From Amarolinea aalborgensis (lineage in GTDB: Bacteria > Chloroflexota > Anaerolineae > SSC4 > Amarolineaceae): a DNA stretch of 64,000 bases. The notes under the pieces were generated by a model that worked only from the letters and a program-made list of their open reading frames with translations, was not told the DNA's origin and did not search any database. Positions 34,204-43,146 of the stretch are shown piece after piece. The position numbers and the translations under genes were made by a program. Where the stretch lies: the NCBI RefSeq assembly GCF_900491745.1, contig NZ_UETR01000001.1, positions 1 to 64,000 on the forward strand, in the 5' to 3' direction. Each line of letters opens with the position of its first letter. Within the stretch, counting starts at the first letter, position 1.

Positions 34204-36210
34204 TCATGCCGGCACCGAGGCCAGCCCCTTGCCATTCGGGCCTGGCGGCGTCACCACTGGCTGTTCCACGACCATTTGCTCCTCGCGGCGGAATTGACTC
34301 ATGTAAAGATCGTAGTAGACCCCACCCTTCGCCAACAGTTCGTCGTGTTTGCCTCGTTCGACGATTTCGCCCGCGGCCAGCACCAGCACCTGATCGGCAT
34401 TGCGAATCGTGCTCAGGCGATGGGCAATGACGAAACTGGTGCGCCCGGCCAACAGTTTGTTCAGCGCGGCCTGAATCTGGCGCTCCGTGCGGGTGTCCAC
34501 GCTCGAAGTAGCCTCGTCCAGGATCAGAATGCGCGGGTTGCTCAGCGCGGCCCGGGCAATGGCCAGGAGCTGGCGTTGGCCCTGGCTGAGGCCGCTGCCG
34601 CGCTCGCCGAGCAAGGTCTGATAGCCATCCGGCAGGCGCTCGATGAACTGGTTGGCCTGCACCAACTTGGCCGCGGCAATCACCTCGTCATCGCTGGCCT
34701 CCGGCTTGCCATAGCGGATGTTGTTCATCACCGTGTCGCTGAACAGGAAGGTGTCCTGCAGAACGATGCCGATTTGGCGGCGCAGGCTGGCCGCGGTGAC
34801 GTCGCGCACATCAATGCCGTCAATGCGCACCGCGCCGTCGGTGACATCGTAGAAGCGCGGCAGCAAGTTGATGATGGTGGTCTTGCCTGCGCCGGTGGGG
34901 CCGACAATGGCAATCGTCTGGCCTGGCTCGGCTGTCAGGCTGACATTCTGCAGCACAGGGATGCCCTTTTTGTAAGCGGCATGTACGTGATCGAACTCCA
35001 CACGCCCTTGGATGGCCGGCAGCGGTTGGGCGCCCGGTTTGTCGAACACCTCGGGCGCCTGGTCGAGCAGGCCAAAGATGCGCTCGCCGCCGGCAATCGC
35101 GCTCTGGATGTTGGTCCACAGCACGGATACCTGCTGGATGGGCTGATTGAAACGCTGCACGTAATTCAGGAAGGTGACGATCAGGCCCAGGGTGACGGTG
35201 GCGCCCATCAGGTTATTGCCGCGCAGCAGAGCCAGGCCGCCCACGCCGGTCACGATGGCAATGGCGACATAGCCCAGCGCTTCGAGGGTTGGCGCAAGCG
35301 CGCTGGTGAAGGCCACGGCGCGCACGTTCGCATCGCGGTTGGCCGCGTTGGTGACGCGGAACTGGTCAATGTTCTCTTGTTCCCGGTTGAACGCCTGCAC
35401 CTCGCGCACGTTGGCAATGGACTCTTGCAGGTCCGCGTTGACATTGCCAATCTCCTGGCGACTGCGGCGGAAAGCCTTGCGCGCCTGACCGGAGAACCAA
35501 AGCGTTGCCACGATCATGAACGGCAGCACCGCCAGGGAGATCAGGGCATAGGCCCAGCTCAAGGCGAGCATTTTATACATGACCCATACGATCAGGAGGA
35601 TGCCGCTCAGCACGTTGACCAGGGCAAAGCTGAACACCTGCTGGATCGTGTCAATGTCATTGGTGACGCGGCTCATGATCGCGCCGGCCTCATGCTCGGC
35701 ATAGTAGTTGAGCGATAAGCGGTGCACCTGCGCGAACAGGTCATCGCGCATCTTGCGCAGCACGTGATTGCCAGACCATGACATGGCGTAGAACTGCAGG
35801 CCGCCGGTGATGGAGCCGGCAACATACAGACCGACCACCAATAGAATCACACGCCCCAGGCCGGCCACTGTGTCAGCCGTGCTGCGTGTGGCGGCGTCGG
35901 TGGTGTCGAACCAACAGGTGCTCTTGGCGGCCTGCGTTTGCTGACCAGCAAAGCCACTGGCGCCTGCCGCGCCGCCCGTCAACCGGGCGCTGGCCGCCGG
36001 CGTCAGGTAGCAGTCCACCGCCTGACCGATCAACTCGGGCGCAGTCACTTGCGCCCAGGTGCCAGCAATGACCAGCGCAGCAACCAGCAGCAGGATAGGC
36101 CAGAAGGCCTTGAAATAGACCGCAAAACGGCGCAGGGTGGCCCCGACGCGCTGTGGCTTGAGCGTCTCGCGCTCCAGGAGGGCGCGCGGCCCCCCAGGTC
36201 CTCCCATCAT
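34204..36210 (-). CDS. ABC exporter subunit (TM288-like, canonical Walker B)
   Basis: 668 residues. Six-helix exporter TMD (~30-400) then NBD with GPTGAGKTT, Q-loop IVLQDTFLFSDTV, signature LSQGQRQLLAI and Walker B LILDEATSSVD with the catalytic Glu. The LSQGQRQLLAIARA segment is like TM288 and BmrD. It has an unusually long extracellular-loop insertion after the first TM (AVDCYLTPAASARLTGGAAGASG, ~60-110). It overlaps the partner gene by four bases (ATGA at 36207-36210), so the two form a heterodimeric drug or lipid exporter. Expression is probably under the MarR protein at 38163. Confidence 0.92.
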   Translation of the reverse strand: MMGGPGGPRALLERETLKPQRVGATLRRFAVYFKAFWPILLLVAALVIAGTWAQVTAPELIGQAVDCYLTPAASARLTGGAAGASGFAGQQTQAAKSTCWFDTTDAATRSTADTVAGLGRVILLVVGLYVAGSITGGLQFYAMSWSGNHVLRKMRDDLFAQVHRLSLNYYAEHEAGAIMSRVTNDIDTIQQVFSFALVNVLSGILLIVWVMYKMLALSWAYALISLAVLPFMIVATLWFSGQARKAFRRSRQEIGNVNADLQESIANVREVQAFNREQENIDQFRVTNAANRDANVRAVAFTSALAPTLEALGYVAIAIVTGVGGLALLRGNNLMGATVTLGLIVTFLNYVQRFNQPIQQVSVLWTNIQSAIAGGERIFGLLDQAPEVFDKPGAQPLPAIQGRVEFDHVHAAYKKGIPVLQNVSLTAEPGQTIAIVGPTGAGKTTIINLLPRFYDVTDGAVRIDGIDVRDVTAASLRRQIGIVLQDTFLFSDTVMNNIRYGKPEASDDEVIAAAKLVQANQFIERLPDGYQTLLGERGSGLSQGQRQLLAIARAALSNPRILILDEATSSVDTRTERQIQAALNKLLAGRTSFVIAHRLSTIRNADQVLVLAAGEIVERGKHDELLAKGGVYYDLYMSQFRREEQMVVEQPVVTPPGPNGKGLASVPA

Positions 36211-38150
36211 CGTAGTGTCTCCTTATTCAGCGTGGCCGTTTCTAGCCGCGCGGGTGGTTCGTCGGCCAGGGCCACATCGCTCACCAGCTGCGAATGATAA
36301 ATGTCAGCGTAGAGGGGGCTGTTTTCCATGAGGTCCTCGTGTTTGCCGCGGGCGACGATGCGTCCCTTTTCCAGCACCAGGATTTGATCGGCGTTCACCA
36401 CGGTCGTGATGCGCTGGGCAATGACGAAGCTGGTGCGGCCGTGCATCAAACCGGTCAATGCCTGCTGAATCTGAAACTCAGTCTGCAGGTCAACCGAACT
36501 GGTGGAATCGTCCAGGATCAGCAGGCGCGGGTTGAGCAGCAGCGCGCGTGCGATGGCAATGCGCTGTTTCTGTCCGCCGCTCAGGGTCGTTCCGCGTTCG
36601 CCCACCGGGCTTTCGTAGCCAGCCGGAAAGCTCATGATGAAGTCGTGCGCCGAGGCGGCTTTGGCCGCGGCCGTGACTTCTGCCAGCGTAGCGTCGGGGC
36701 GACCAAATGCGATGTTCTCGCGAATCGTGCCGCTGAAGAGGTTGGTCTCTTGCAGCACAATGCCGATCTGCGAGCGCAGAGAATCGAGCGTCACATCCCG
36801 CAGGTCATACCCATCAATGCGCACATGCCCTTCGTTGACGTCGTAGAAGCGCGGCAGCAGGTTGATGATCGTAGTCTTGCCGCTGCCGGTCGCGCCAAGC
36901 AGGGCGACGGTTTCGCCGGGCTGCGCTTCGAAGCTGACATGCGAGAGCACCGGTTCTCCGCTTTCAAAATAGCGAAAGGTGACATCTTCGAAGGTGACAT
37001 GGCCCTGCACATGAGGCAAGACGATCGCGCCTGGCTTGTCGGCCACATCATTCTTGGCATCGAAAATCTCGAAAATGCGCGCTGCCGACGCGCTGGCTTG
37101 AGACATCTGGCTGATGATGAAGCCCAACTGGCCGATGGGAAAGAAGACGTAGACCAGGTAGAGGCTGAACTTCTGCCATTCGCCAAAGCTCAGGGTGCCG
37201 TCAATGATCTGTTTGCCGCCAAAGTAGAGCACGGCGGCCTGCCCCAGGTTCGCAATCAGGAAGACGACGGGGAAGAGGAAGGAGAAGACGCGTGAGACCT
37301 TGATGCTCTGCGCCATCAGGCTAGTCGCCGCCGCATCGAACTTGCGTTCTTCATCCGGTTCGCGCGCAAACGACTTCACCACCTTGATGCCGGCCAGGTT
37401 TTCCTGGAGCACGGTGTTGAGCCGAGACAGACGTTTTTGCACTTCCGCAAACAGCGGCTGACTAATCGCGCCGAACACCATGAACAAAAGGAGCGCGACC
37501 GGCAGCACCGGCAGCACGACCAGCGTTAGTTTGAGATTGGTGGTCGCCAGAATGATCAGGGTCGCCGTGAGCAGGACGAATGCCTGCAGCGCGAGGAGAA
37601 GACCCTGTCCGATGAAGAGACGCACTTTTTCCACATCATCCGTGGCGCGAATCATCAACTGCCCGGTCTGGTTGCGGTCATGGTAGCTGAACGACAACCG
37701 CTGAATCTTGGCGTAGAGGTCATTGCGGTAATCAAAGGCAATGCTCTGCGATACTCGTTCTGACGTATAGGCCTGCGCAAAGGCAAACATCCCGCGCATG
37801 ACGGCAAAGGCGACGATGAGCAAAATGGCGCTGACCAGCACCTTCTCGCCCCCATCGCGATAGGTGACTAGCTGCTCAGGCGTCCAGCCCAGGCGCTGTA
37901 AGGCCGTGGTCAAGAAGGCCGCCGGCACCTGCGCCAACTGCTTGGCGATAAGACCCTTGGTGACGGCGTCAATGATGTTTTGCACCAGTTGGGGGACGGC
38001 CAGTTGAGCGCCGGTTGAAATGAAGAGGAACAAATAAGCGAGCGCCGTCAGGCGTTTGTAATGTCCCAGGTATTTGATGGCGCGGCCCAGTCCCCCTTTG
38101 GCCGGCATGTCCATCCGCACCTTGTGTCGTTTGACAAGTCGTGTTTGCAC
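36207..38150 (-). CDS. ABC exporter subunit (TM287-like, degenerate Walker B)
   Basis: 647 residues. TMD (~25-330) followed by NBD with GATGSGKTT, VLQETNLFSGTI and signature LSGGQKQRIAIARA. Walker B ends LILDDSTSSVD, with Asp in place of the catalytic Glu. This is the degenerate-site partner seen in TM287/288 and BmrCD heterodimers. GTG 38150 is chosen for AAGGAG six bases upstream. It lies 12 bp after marR, so marR and both exporter genes are likely one transcript. Confidence 0.93.
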   Translation of the reverse strand: MQTRLVKRHKVRMDMPAKGGLGRAIKYLGHYKRLTALAYLFLFISTGAQLAVPQLVQNIIDAVTKGLIAKQLAQVPAAFLTTALQRLGWTPEQLVTYRDGGEKVLVSAILLIVAFAVMRGMFAFAQAYTSERVSQSIAFDYRNDLYAKIQRLSFSYHDRNQTGQLMIRATDDVEKVRLFIGQGLLLALQAFVLLTATLIILATTNLKLTLVVLPVLPVALLLFMVFGAISQPLFAEVQKRLSRLNTVLQENLAGIKVVKSFAREPDEERKFDAAATSLMAQSIKVSRVFSFLFPVVFLIANLGQAAVLYFGGKQIIDGTLSFGEWQKFSLYLVYVFFPIGQLGFIISQMSQASASAARIFEIFDAKNDVADKPGAIVLPHVQGHVTFEDVTFRYFESGEPVLSHVSFEAQPGETVALLGATGSGKTTIINLLPRFYDVNEGHVRIDGYDLRDVTLDSLRSQIGIVLQETNLFSGTIRENIAFGRPDATLAEVTAAAKAASAHDFIMSFPAGYESPVGERGTTLSGGQKQRIAIARALLLNPRLLILDDSTSSVDLQTEFQIQQALTGLMHGRTSFVIAQRITTVVNADQILVLEKGRIVARGKHEDLMENSPLYADIYHSQLVSDVALADEPPARLETATLNKETLR

Positions 38151-38162
38151 ACAAATCTCCTT

Positions 38163-38762
38163 CTAGCCTGCAGGGTGCAATCTGGTGGATTGCGTTTCCA
38201 CGGGCGGGTTGCTTACGAGAGCGTCGTTGTCACAGGCGCTGGCCGCGGCCTGTTTGAGAAGTGATCGCCGTAGGCGCATCAACAGCCCTAACAAAGTCTC
38301 TGTTTCTTGCGCACTCAGATCGGCGCACAATTGATTGAGGAAGGCGACATGCGCCGGCGCGCTTTCTCGCACCTGTGCGCGGGCGAGTTCGGTCAGGCGA
38401 ATGGTGAATGAGCGCCGATCATGCTGGTCAAGCTGGCGTTCAATGAAGCCCTGTTCCTCCAGCCCACGCAACAAAGAACTGACCGTGTTCTTGCTGACGG
38501 ATTGGTGCCTGCTCAGCACGGAAGGGGACAACCCGTTGGTGTTGCCATTCATCTCCGCCGCGTACAGGTGCATTAGCACCCCCCAGCGTGGTCCGGATAG
38601 CTGATCGTCGCGCAGACGCTCCGAAAAAATGACATCGTACAGATTGTTGACGATACGCACGGCGCGCAGCAACTGCACACCGCCAATCGTTTCGATGCCG
38701 TGCTGATGCATCAGTTGGCGGAAGCTTAGATCGTCAGGTTGAAATGATGGATCGTGATTCAT
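38163..38762 (-). CDS. MarR-family transcriptional regulator
   Basis: 199 residues, longer than usual MarR (~145) because of N- and C-terminal extensions. The winged helix is clear: LSPSVLSRHQSVSKNTVSSLLRGLEEQGFIERQLDQHDRRSFTIRLTELARAQV (recognition helix and wing with D-x-R-R). It is the first gene of the exporter transcript and probably represses it until a drug-like ligand binds. ATG 38762 has AAAGGAG close upstream. The promoter is at 38805-38833. Confidence 0.92.
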   Translation of the reverse strand: MNHDPSFQPDDLSFRQLMHQHGIETIGGVQLLRAVRIVNNLYDVIFSERLRDDQLSGPRWGVLMHLYAAEMNGNTNGLSPSVLSRHQSVSKNTVSSLLRGLEEQGFIERQLDQHDRRSFTIRLTELARAQVRESAPAHVAFLNQLCADLSAQETETLLGLLMRLRRSLLKQAAASACDNDALVSNPPVETQSTRLHPAG

Positions 38763-38804
38763 GGCTCCTTTGCAAAGAGAATCAACGTGAAATGAGTGAT
38801 TAGT

Positions 38805-38833
38805 AACATATCGAACTATTCCAAGCCGGACAA
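38805..38833 (-). promoter_or_regulatory. Promoter of the marR-exporter operon
   Basis: Minus strand TTGTCC (38833-38828), 17 bp, TATGTT (38810-38805). It is a moderate match. No clear MarR palindrome was identified. Confidence 0.45.
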
Positions 38834-38880
38834 GTTTCCGACTTAACCATCGCTAATGATGTAGCTCATCTTCCAATGTG

Positions 38881-38889
38881 TGGTATAAT
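38881..38889 (+). promoter_or_regulatory. Extended -10 element of the Lrp-domain gene
   Basis: TGG-TATAAT, an extended -10 (TGnTATAAT), 58 bp ahead of the start codon. No convincing -35, which fits an extended -10 promoter. Confidence 0.5.
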
Positions 38890-38946
38890 CACGTGGCCGC
38901 CGCCGGCTGCATCCTCTACCATGCCGGTGACGCAAGAAAGGAATTC

Positions 38947-39222
38947 ATGGTTACAGCCATTGTTCTCATCAACGTGGAGCACGGTCGCGTCAACGACGTG
39001 GCCGCGCAGTTGTTGACGCTGCCTGGCGTCACGGAGGTCTATTCGGTGGGCGGACGGTTCGACCTGGTCGCGGTGGCGCGAGTCAGAGACAACGATGCAA
39101 TCGCCGACCTCGTCACCGATCACATGCTCAGGCTGAATTACATTCAGAGCACCGAGACCTTGATTGCGTTTCGGGCTTATTCGCAATATGACCTGGAGCG
39201 TATGTTTGCCATCGGGATGTAA
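38947..39222 (+). CDS. Stand-alone Lrp/AsnC ligand-binding (RAM) domain protein
   Basis: 91 residues from ATG 38947 (AAAGGA upstream). ATAIVLINVEHGRVNDVAAQLLTLPGVTEVYSVGGRFDLVAVARVRDNDAIADLV is the RAM/AsnC_trans_reg ferredoxin-like fold, without the HTH. Such one-domain proteins form ring oligomers that bind amino acids or act as partners of full Lrp regulators. It is divergent from marR, and the role here is unknown. Confidence 0.88.
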   Translation: MVTAIVLINVEHGRVNDVAAQLLTLPGVTEVYSVGGRFDLVAVARVRDNDAIADLVTDHMLRLNYIQSTETLIAFRAYSQYDLERMFAIGM

Positions 39223-39237
39223 GGCTGGGGCGCGCGC

Positions 39238-39630
39238 TCACGGGACTCGACTGAGCAGTTTGACAAAGCCGGTGCTCACACTCTCGAACTCGCCCATCAG
39301 GTAGGCTTGACTGCCCCAGGCCAGGATCACGTCCCCGCCAGCGGCCAACGCGGCGGCGCGGCGCGCCCGCTCCAGCGTGGGGTTGGCGCGGCCGCCGACG
39401 GGCAGCGGCCCCACGGCAAGCCCAACCGCCGCCTGCCGCTGACTTGCCATTATGGCCGTGTTCAGCGCCCGGTTCACGCCGGCAGACAGGTGTTCACCAG
39501 GCTGCGGCGCCAGCGCGCATACGGCGGCGCCTTCGGTTGTCCACCACGCGCCGTCGGTCAGCGTTGCCATCAGCGCCTCTGCCTCCGCAGGCGGCAATCC
39601 TTGCAGCCAGAGGACCACGCCGTCGTTCAT
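39238..39630 (-). CDS. Hypothetical protein
   Basis: 130 residues with AAGGATC upstream of ATG 39630. An alpha/beta protein with MNDGVVLWLQGLPPAEAEALMATL at the N-terminus and a Gly/Ala-rich central part (VGLAVGPLPVGGRANPTLERARRAAALAAGGDVILAWGSQAY). The ferredoxin-like N-terminus with GLAVG resembles parts of cyclase-type folds, but no catalytic residues are recognised. Convergent with the Lrp-domain gene. Confidence 0.55.
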   Translation of the reverse strand: MNDGVVLWLQGLPPAEAEALMATLTDGAWWTTEGAAVCALAPQPGEHLSAGVNRALNTAIMASQRQAAVGLAVGPLPVGGRANPTLERARRAAALAAGGDVILAWGSQAYLMGEFESVSTGFVKLLSRVP

Positions 39631-39749
39631 TCTGATCCTTTTTGACCTCTAATTGGGCAAAATCTACTTGACCTTGCCGGCCCTGGGAGCGACAATACGT
39701 TCCACCAATGCGCGTCGATGCGCCATCATTTTGCCACAGGAATCGAGTT

Positions 39750-40604
39750 ATGAGCGAATTTGCCCTTGATCCCGCCGCCACTGTAGGTCCGGTTGCTCTG
39801 ACCGTTCAATCCCTTGAGCGGACATTGTATCTATACCGAGATATCTTGGGGATGGAGGCGCTGCCCGCGGAGGATGCCGATCTGACGTTAGCCGTGGATG
39901 GCGTCCCTCTATTTCGGTTGACTGCCAACCGTGTGGCGCACAAACGTTCGCCGCGCACCACGGGGTTGTTCCATGCGGCCATCCTGACGCCCAGCCGTTT
40001 GGACCTGGCGCGCACGCTGATGCGCCTGTTCGAGTCTGATTATCCGCTGCAAGGAGCGGCCGATCACCTGGTCAGCGAAGCGCTCTATCTGGCCGATCCG
40101 GATGGCAATGGCCTCGAAATCTACGCTGACCGTCCGCGCGAGCAGTGGCCGTACGTCGGCCAACAGGTGCAAATGACGACTGATCCACTCGATATGGAAG
40201 GACTGCTGGCTCTGTTGAAAAAAGATAACCAGCGTTGGAAGGGGCTGGCGGCAGGCACGCACATCGGACATGTCCACCTGCAAGTGAATGATATTCGCCA
40301 GGCTGAGGCTTTCTATTGCGGCGTGCTCGGTTTTGACCTGACGCAGCGCTATGGCCCCAGCGCCCTTTTCGCGTCCGTTGGCGGCTATCATCATCACCTG
40401 GGGATGAACACATGGAACAGCCTGGGCGCCTCGCCGCCCCCGCTGGACACGATTGGCTTACGCTATTTTACAATCAACCTGCCCGATCCGGCTCAACGCC
40501 AGCGCGTGGCCGCCCGCCTGGCTGAGAAGCAGATTGAGTTTTCCGAGCGACCGGATGGTCTTTTCTTACATGATCCAGCCGGCAACGGGGTGTTGATCCA
40601 GTAA
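39750..40604 (+). CDS. VOC-family (glyoxalase/ring-cleaving dioxygenase-like) protein
   Basis: 284 residues from ATG 39750, two VOC modules. The first contains VALTVQSLERTLYLYRDILG, LFHAAIL and LYLADPDGNGLEIY. The second contains IGHVHLQVNDIRQAEAFYCGVLGF, YHHHLGMNTWNS and DPAGNGVLI. The His/His/Glu metal ligands of extradiol dioxygenases are present in this CatE/YfiE-like layout. Substrate unknown. Start chosen by the family N-terminus and an AGGA/GAG site. A strong terminator follows. Confidence 0.88.
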   Translation: MSEFALDPAATVGPVALTVQSLERTLYLYRDILGMEALPAEDADLTLAVDGVPLFRLTANRVAHKRSPRTTGLFHAAILTPSRLDLARTLMRLFESDYPLQGAADHLVSEALYLADPDGNGLEIYADRPREQWPYVGQQVQMTTDPLDMEGLLALLKKDNQRWKGLAAGTHIGHVHLQVNDIRQAEAFYCGVLGFDLTQRYGPSALFASVGGYHHHLGMNTWNSLGASPPPLDTIGLRYFTINLPDPAQRQRVAARLAEKQIEFSERPDGLFLHDPAGNGVLIQ

Positions 40605-40607
40605 GAC

Positions 40608-40645
40608 CACCGCCGAGCGTGCGTTACGCTCGGCGGTGATTTTTT
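40608..40645 (+). terminator. Intrinsic terminator after the VOC gene
   Basis: A perfect 13-bp stem CACCGCCGAGCGT / ACGCTCGGCGGTG with loop GCGTT, followed by ATTTTTTC. It works for the plus strand only. Confidence 0.92.
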
Positions 40646-41202
40646 CAAGCCTTGACCCTGGCTGCATCAATGGCCGCCAGAATTTGCTGCGGCTTAGGAT
40701 GATCGCCAATGTGTTTGCTGTAGTACGCCAGCAGCAGACGCCCATCTGGGCCGACGATGAAGACGCCCGGCATCTGCCGCACATCACCCACGGGCGCGCC
40801 GCCCACGTGCCTGCCAACTACCAGGTCAACGCCGCTGGCCCATACCCCCGGCCCCATGGTTTCCAAGAGCCCGGCGCGACCCAGGCCATATGTCCGGTAG
40901 GCTTCTTGTTGTGGGTCCGAAAGCATGACCACGGCTGGCGCACGCGCAGCCCCAAACTCGGCTGCTTCCTCCGGTTCGCCCATCGTGACCGCGGCCAGCG
41001 TCACACCACGCTTCGTCAATTCTGGCTGAAGCTCAACCAACCTGGTGAGCATGAGGCGACAGAACGGTCAGCCAAAATGTCGTAAGAAAGCGAAGACAAC
41101 CGGTCCCTCTTGCCACAGCGTGGAGAGATTGACGAACGAACCGCTTGTTGTTTGTACGGTCACATCGGGCGCCACATCGCCCACGTCTAATCGTTTTTGC
41201 AT
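40645..41202 (-). CDS. Peroxiredoxin-like (AhpC-TSA_2/SelU-type) protein, candidate selenoprotein
   Basis: ATG 41202 (GAGGA six bases upstream) opens a frame of 185 codons with one internal TGA, codon 45 at 41070-41068. Around it the protein reads VVFAFLRHFG-(TGA)-PFCRLM, exactly where the family has FLRHFGCPFCR. The downstream part (TLAAVTMGEPEEAAEFG, MPGVFIVGPDGRLLLAY) is the normal thioredoxin-like fold of this family. Reading TGA as selenocysteine gives a U-x-x-C redox pair. A hairpin suited to a bacterial SECIS lies 17-37 nt downstream. The alternative is a nonsense mutation. It is probably co-transcribed with the upstream gene (43-bp gap). Confidence 0.7.
41031..41050 (-). promoter_or_regulatory. 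SECIS-like hairpin downstream of the in-frame TGA
   Basis: In mRNA sense GCUCA-CC pairs with GG-U-UGAGC around loop AGGUU, with a bulged U. The loop begins about 24 nt after the UGA, within the range for bacterial SECIS, and contains G's as expected. Structure judged by eye only. Confidence 0.45.
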
Positions 41203-41245
41203 TGTTTTCCTCAAATCATCCGGAAGATCGTGTCTGCAACGAAGC

Positions 41246-41917
41246 CTAGGCCAACGTCAGGTGCAGGCTGAGTGGCTTTCCGTCCTGCCCGCGCACCTCT
41301 GCCTGAACCTGCCCGTCGCGATCGAGTTTGACTTCGCCCTGATTCCCCTGCGTGTCGCGCAGCTTTAGACTCCCGTGGGCACGGATGCGCCAGACGCCAA
41401 TGCGCGGCGCCAACTCGCTGGTGATGATGCCAACGGCATCGGCCTGGTAGTCGCCGTCTGCGCTGGCAAAATGGAACACAGAGGGCGCCGGCATTCCAAG
41501 CCCGCGCAATCCCACGGTTGTTCCCGTAATTTCCTCATGGCCGCTGATCTCGCCAACGCCTGCCAGGGTGATCCGATAGCTAAAGCGCAGATAGGGCGTG
41601 CTGCTTTCGTACACCACATGCGTCAAGGCGCCGGTCGTTGGATCGAACAGGTCCACCGTTCGCCCAATCGCATCGAAGCGCGGTTGATAGCGGGCCGGCC
41701 CATAGCTTGATGAGGCCGCCGCGGCATAAAGACCGAAGTGCGCCAGGGCCGCTGCGGCGGCATGGGGCAGCTGCGCAGCTATTCCTGTCAGTAATTCAGT
41801 TTTGTGTAAGCGTCGGGCCACCCATTCGGTAATGGATGAACCTTGTTCAGGTAACTCATAGGACACCCGACTTTGGGGCGTGCCACTCAAAACCAGGTTT
41901 ACGGATGCGATTGTCAT
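41246..41917 (-). CDS. Hypothetical protein upstream of the candidate selenoprotein
   Basis: 223 residues with GGAAGG seven bases before ATG 41917. No signal peptide. An Ala-rich helical stretch (~45-75, QLPHAAAAALAHFGLYAAAASSS) is followed by a beta-rich C-terminal half (VVYESSTPYLRFSYRITLAGVGEISGHEEITGT and later strands). No family recognised. Likely in an operon with the peroxiredoxin-like gene. Confidence 0.6.
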   Translation of the reverse strand: MTIASVNLVLSGTPQSRVSYELPEQGSSITEWVARRLHKTELLTGIAAQLPHAAAAALAHFGLYAAAASSSYGPARYQPRFDAIGRTVDLFDPTTGALTHVVYESSTPYLRFSYRITLAGVGEISGHEEITGTTVGLRGLGMPAPSVFHFASADGDYQADAVGIITSELAPRIGVWRIRAHGSLKLRDTQGNQGEVKLDRDGQVQAEVRGQDGKPLSLHLTLA

Positions 41918-42065
41918 GCTTTTGCCTTCCTATCCATGCCTTTGCCGTTTTCGACTGCTATTGTGCAAACATTATACATACATTGAACATACCTGTCAAA
42001 TCGGCGCCACCTCACGTGACGCGGCCGCGCAGGCTGCCTGCATCCGAGCCGCCTGTCCGTCTGGG

Positions 42066-42285
42066 GTGCATTTCAGAATAGGGGCGTAGCCCCGGAGGGG
42101 CTTTCACCTCGTAGCCGGATGGCCTTTGGCCTCCGGCGGGGTTGGATGCCGCATCGCCTGCGCGCAACCAACCCCGCCCGACCGTGAACGGATCGGGCTA
42201 CAAGGTGAAAGGCCCTATCGGGCCTGACACCCTGGCAGGGGCTTGAATCTCGTAGCGGGCGCATTTCAGTATCGCGGCGTAGCCC
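42066..42285. repeat. Copy A of a ~220-bp structured dispersed repeat
   Basis: Closely matches 51301-51518. Outer arms GGGGCTTTCACCTCGTAGCC (42097-42116) and its near-complement at 42195-42215, with inner arms GGCGGGGTTG (42135) and CAACCCCGCC (42169). It opens and closes with a GCATTTCAG-type word. No reading frame. A MITE-like or RNA-structured repeat. Confidence 0.85.
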
Positions 42286-42300
42286 ACAAAGGTTGGGCTT

Positions 42301-42353
42301 GGCAGCGGTTGCAGCGATCGTTCGGCTGAGCTCACGACGAAGCCTCAATCGCC
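42301..42353. repeat. Short dispersed repeat, copy 1
   Basis: GGCAGCGGTTGCAGCGATCG followed by TTCGGCTGAG and CTCACGACGAAG. A related copy with an insertion is at 61512-61590. Confidence 0.6.
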
Positions 42354-42393
42354 CGACCCGCCCCCATTCTGAAATGCACGCGTCCGTCTGTAG

Positions 42394-42431
42394 GAAAAAG
42401 AAACGTCCCTGGCGTCACGGCCAGAGACGTT
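42394..42431 (-). terminator. Intrinsic terminator of the cohesin-domain gene
   Basis: On the minus strand AACGTCTCTGGC pairs with GCCAGGGACGTT around CGTGAC and is followed by TCTTTTT. It lies ~30 bp after the stop at 42464. Confidence 0.88.
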
Positions 42432-42463
42432 CGAGAGGTCATGGGTTGTCGAGTGTCTGGCGT

Positions 42464-43021
42464 TTACTTACGCACAGCAGGCAGCCAGAGGCGTGGGCCA
42501 GACCCGGAGCCGACGATGATCGAGCCATTGATCGCCGTCACGCCGCCATCCACAACCGCGCTGCGATCGGTGATGCGGACTTTGCTGAAGTTCAGGCTGC
42601 TCGTGCCGGCCTGCATGCCCTTGAACTGCACGCTGGCCAGGATGCCGCTGCCGTTTGGCCCATTGCCCGTGCCCAGGGTGTAGGCCGCAAAGCGCACCGT
42701 GCCCGTTGTGTTGTTGATGAGGGGACCGAGCAGGTTGGCTGAGTAGGTGCTGCTGCCGGTGAGCATAGGGCCGAGGGTCACGCCATTCGCCACTGCATTC
42801 ACCACAGCCGGATCAAAGGCGATGATGAATTCAAACGCGCCCAGGTTTTGAGCATTGCTGATCTGAACGTTGACGCTGCCGGTATTGTTGACGGCGAGCG
42901 TCAAGGGGTTGGGTGTCAGGCTGATACTGGCTGCATTCGGCGCGCCGCCAGCGGCGCTGGCAGCGGTTATCACGGCGGCCAGCAGACAAAGCACCACGGC
43001 TACCACGGCAAATCGTCGCAT
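42464..43021 (-). CDS. Secreted cohesin-domain protein
   Basis: 185 residues. Signal peptide ~1-23 (RRFAVVAVVLCLLAAVITAASA). A single cohesin-like domain follows (~30-170): LTLAVNNTGSVNVQISNAQNLGAFEFIIAFDP, TGTVRFAAYTLG, ILASVQFKGMQAGTSSLNFSKVRITD. The end, LWLPAVRK, resembles short C-terminal motifs I associate with exported Chloroflexota proteins. Isolated cohesins outside cellulosomes are common in this phylum and probably mediate surface protein contacts. No dockerin partner is visible in the window. Confidence 0.88.
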   Translation of the reverse strand: MRRFAVVAVVLCLLAAVITAASAAGGAPNAASISLTPNPLTLAVNNTGSVNVQISNAQNLGAFEFIIAFDPAVVNAVANGVTLGPMLTGSSTYSANLLGPLINNTTGTVRFAAYTLGTGNGPNGSGILASVQFKGMQAGTSSLNFSKVRITDRSAVVDGGVTAINGSIIVGSGSGPRLWLPAVRK

Positions 43022-43146
43022 CGTTGTCCTCCTTCAGTCGAGTATCGGCGCCAAGCGGGAATTAGCGCCCTCTGCCTTCAGCATGACGCCGCTGACGTCT
43101 GCGGTGTTACTGGGCGTACATCGCGCGGCCCACAGGCCATCCGGTG

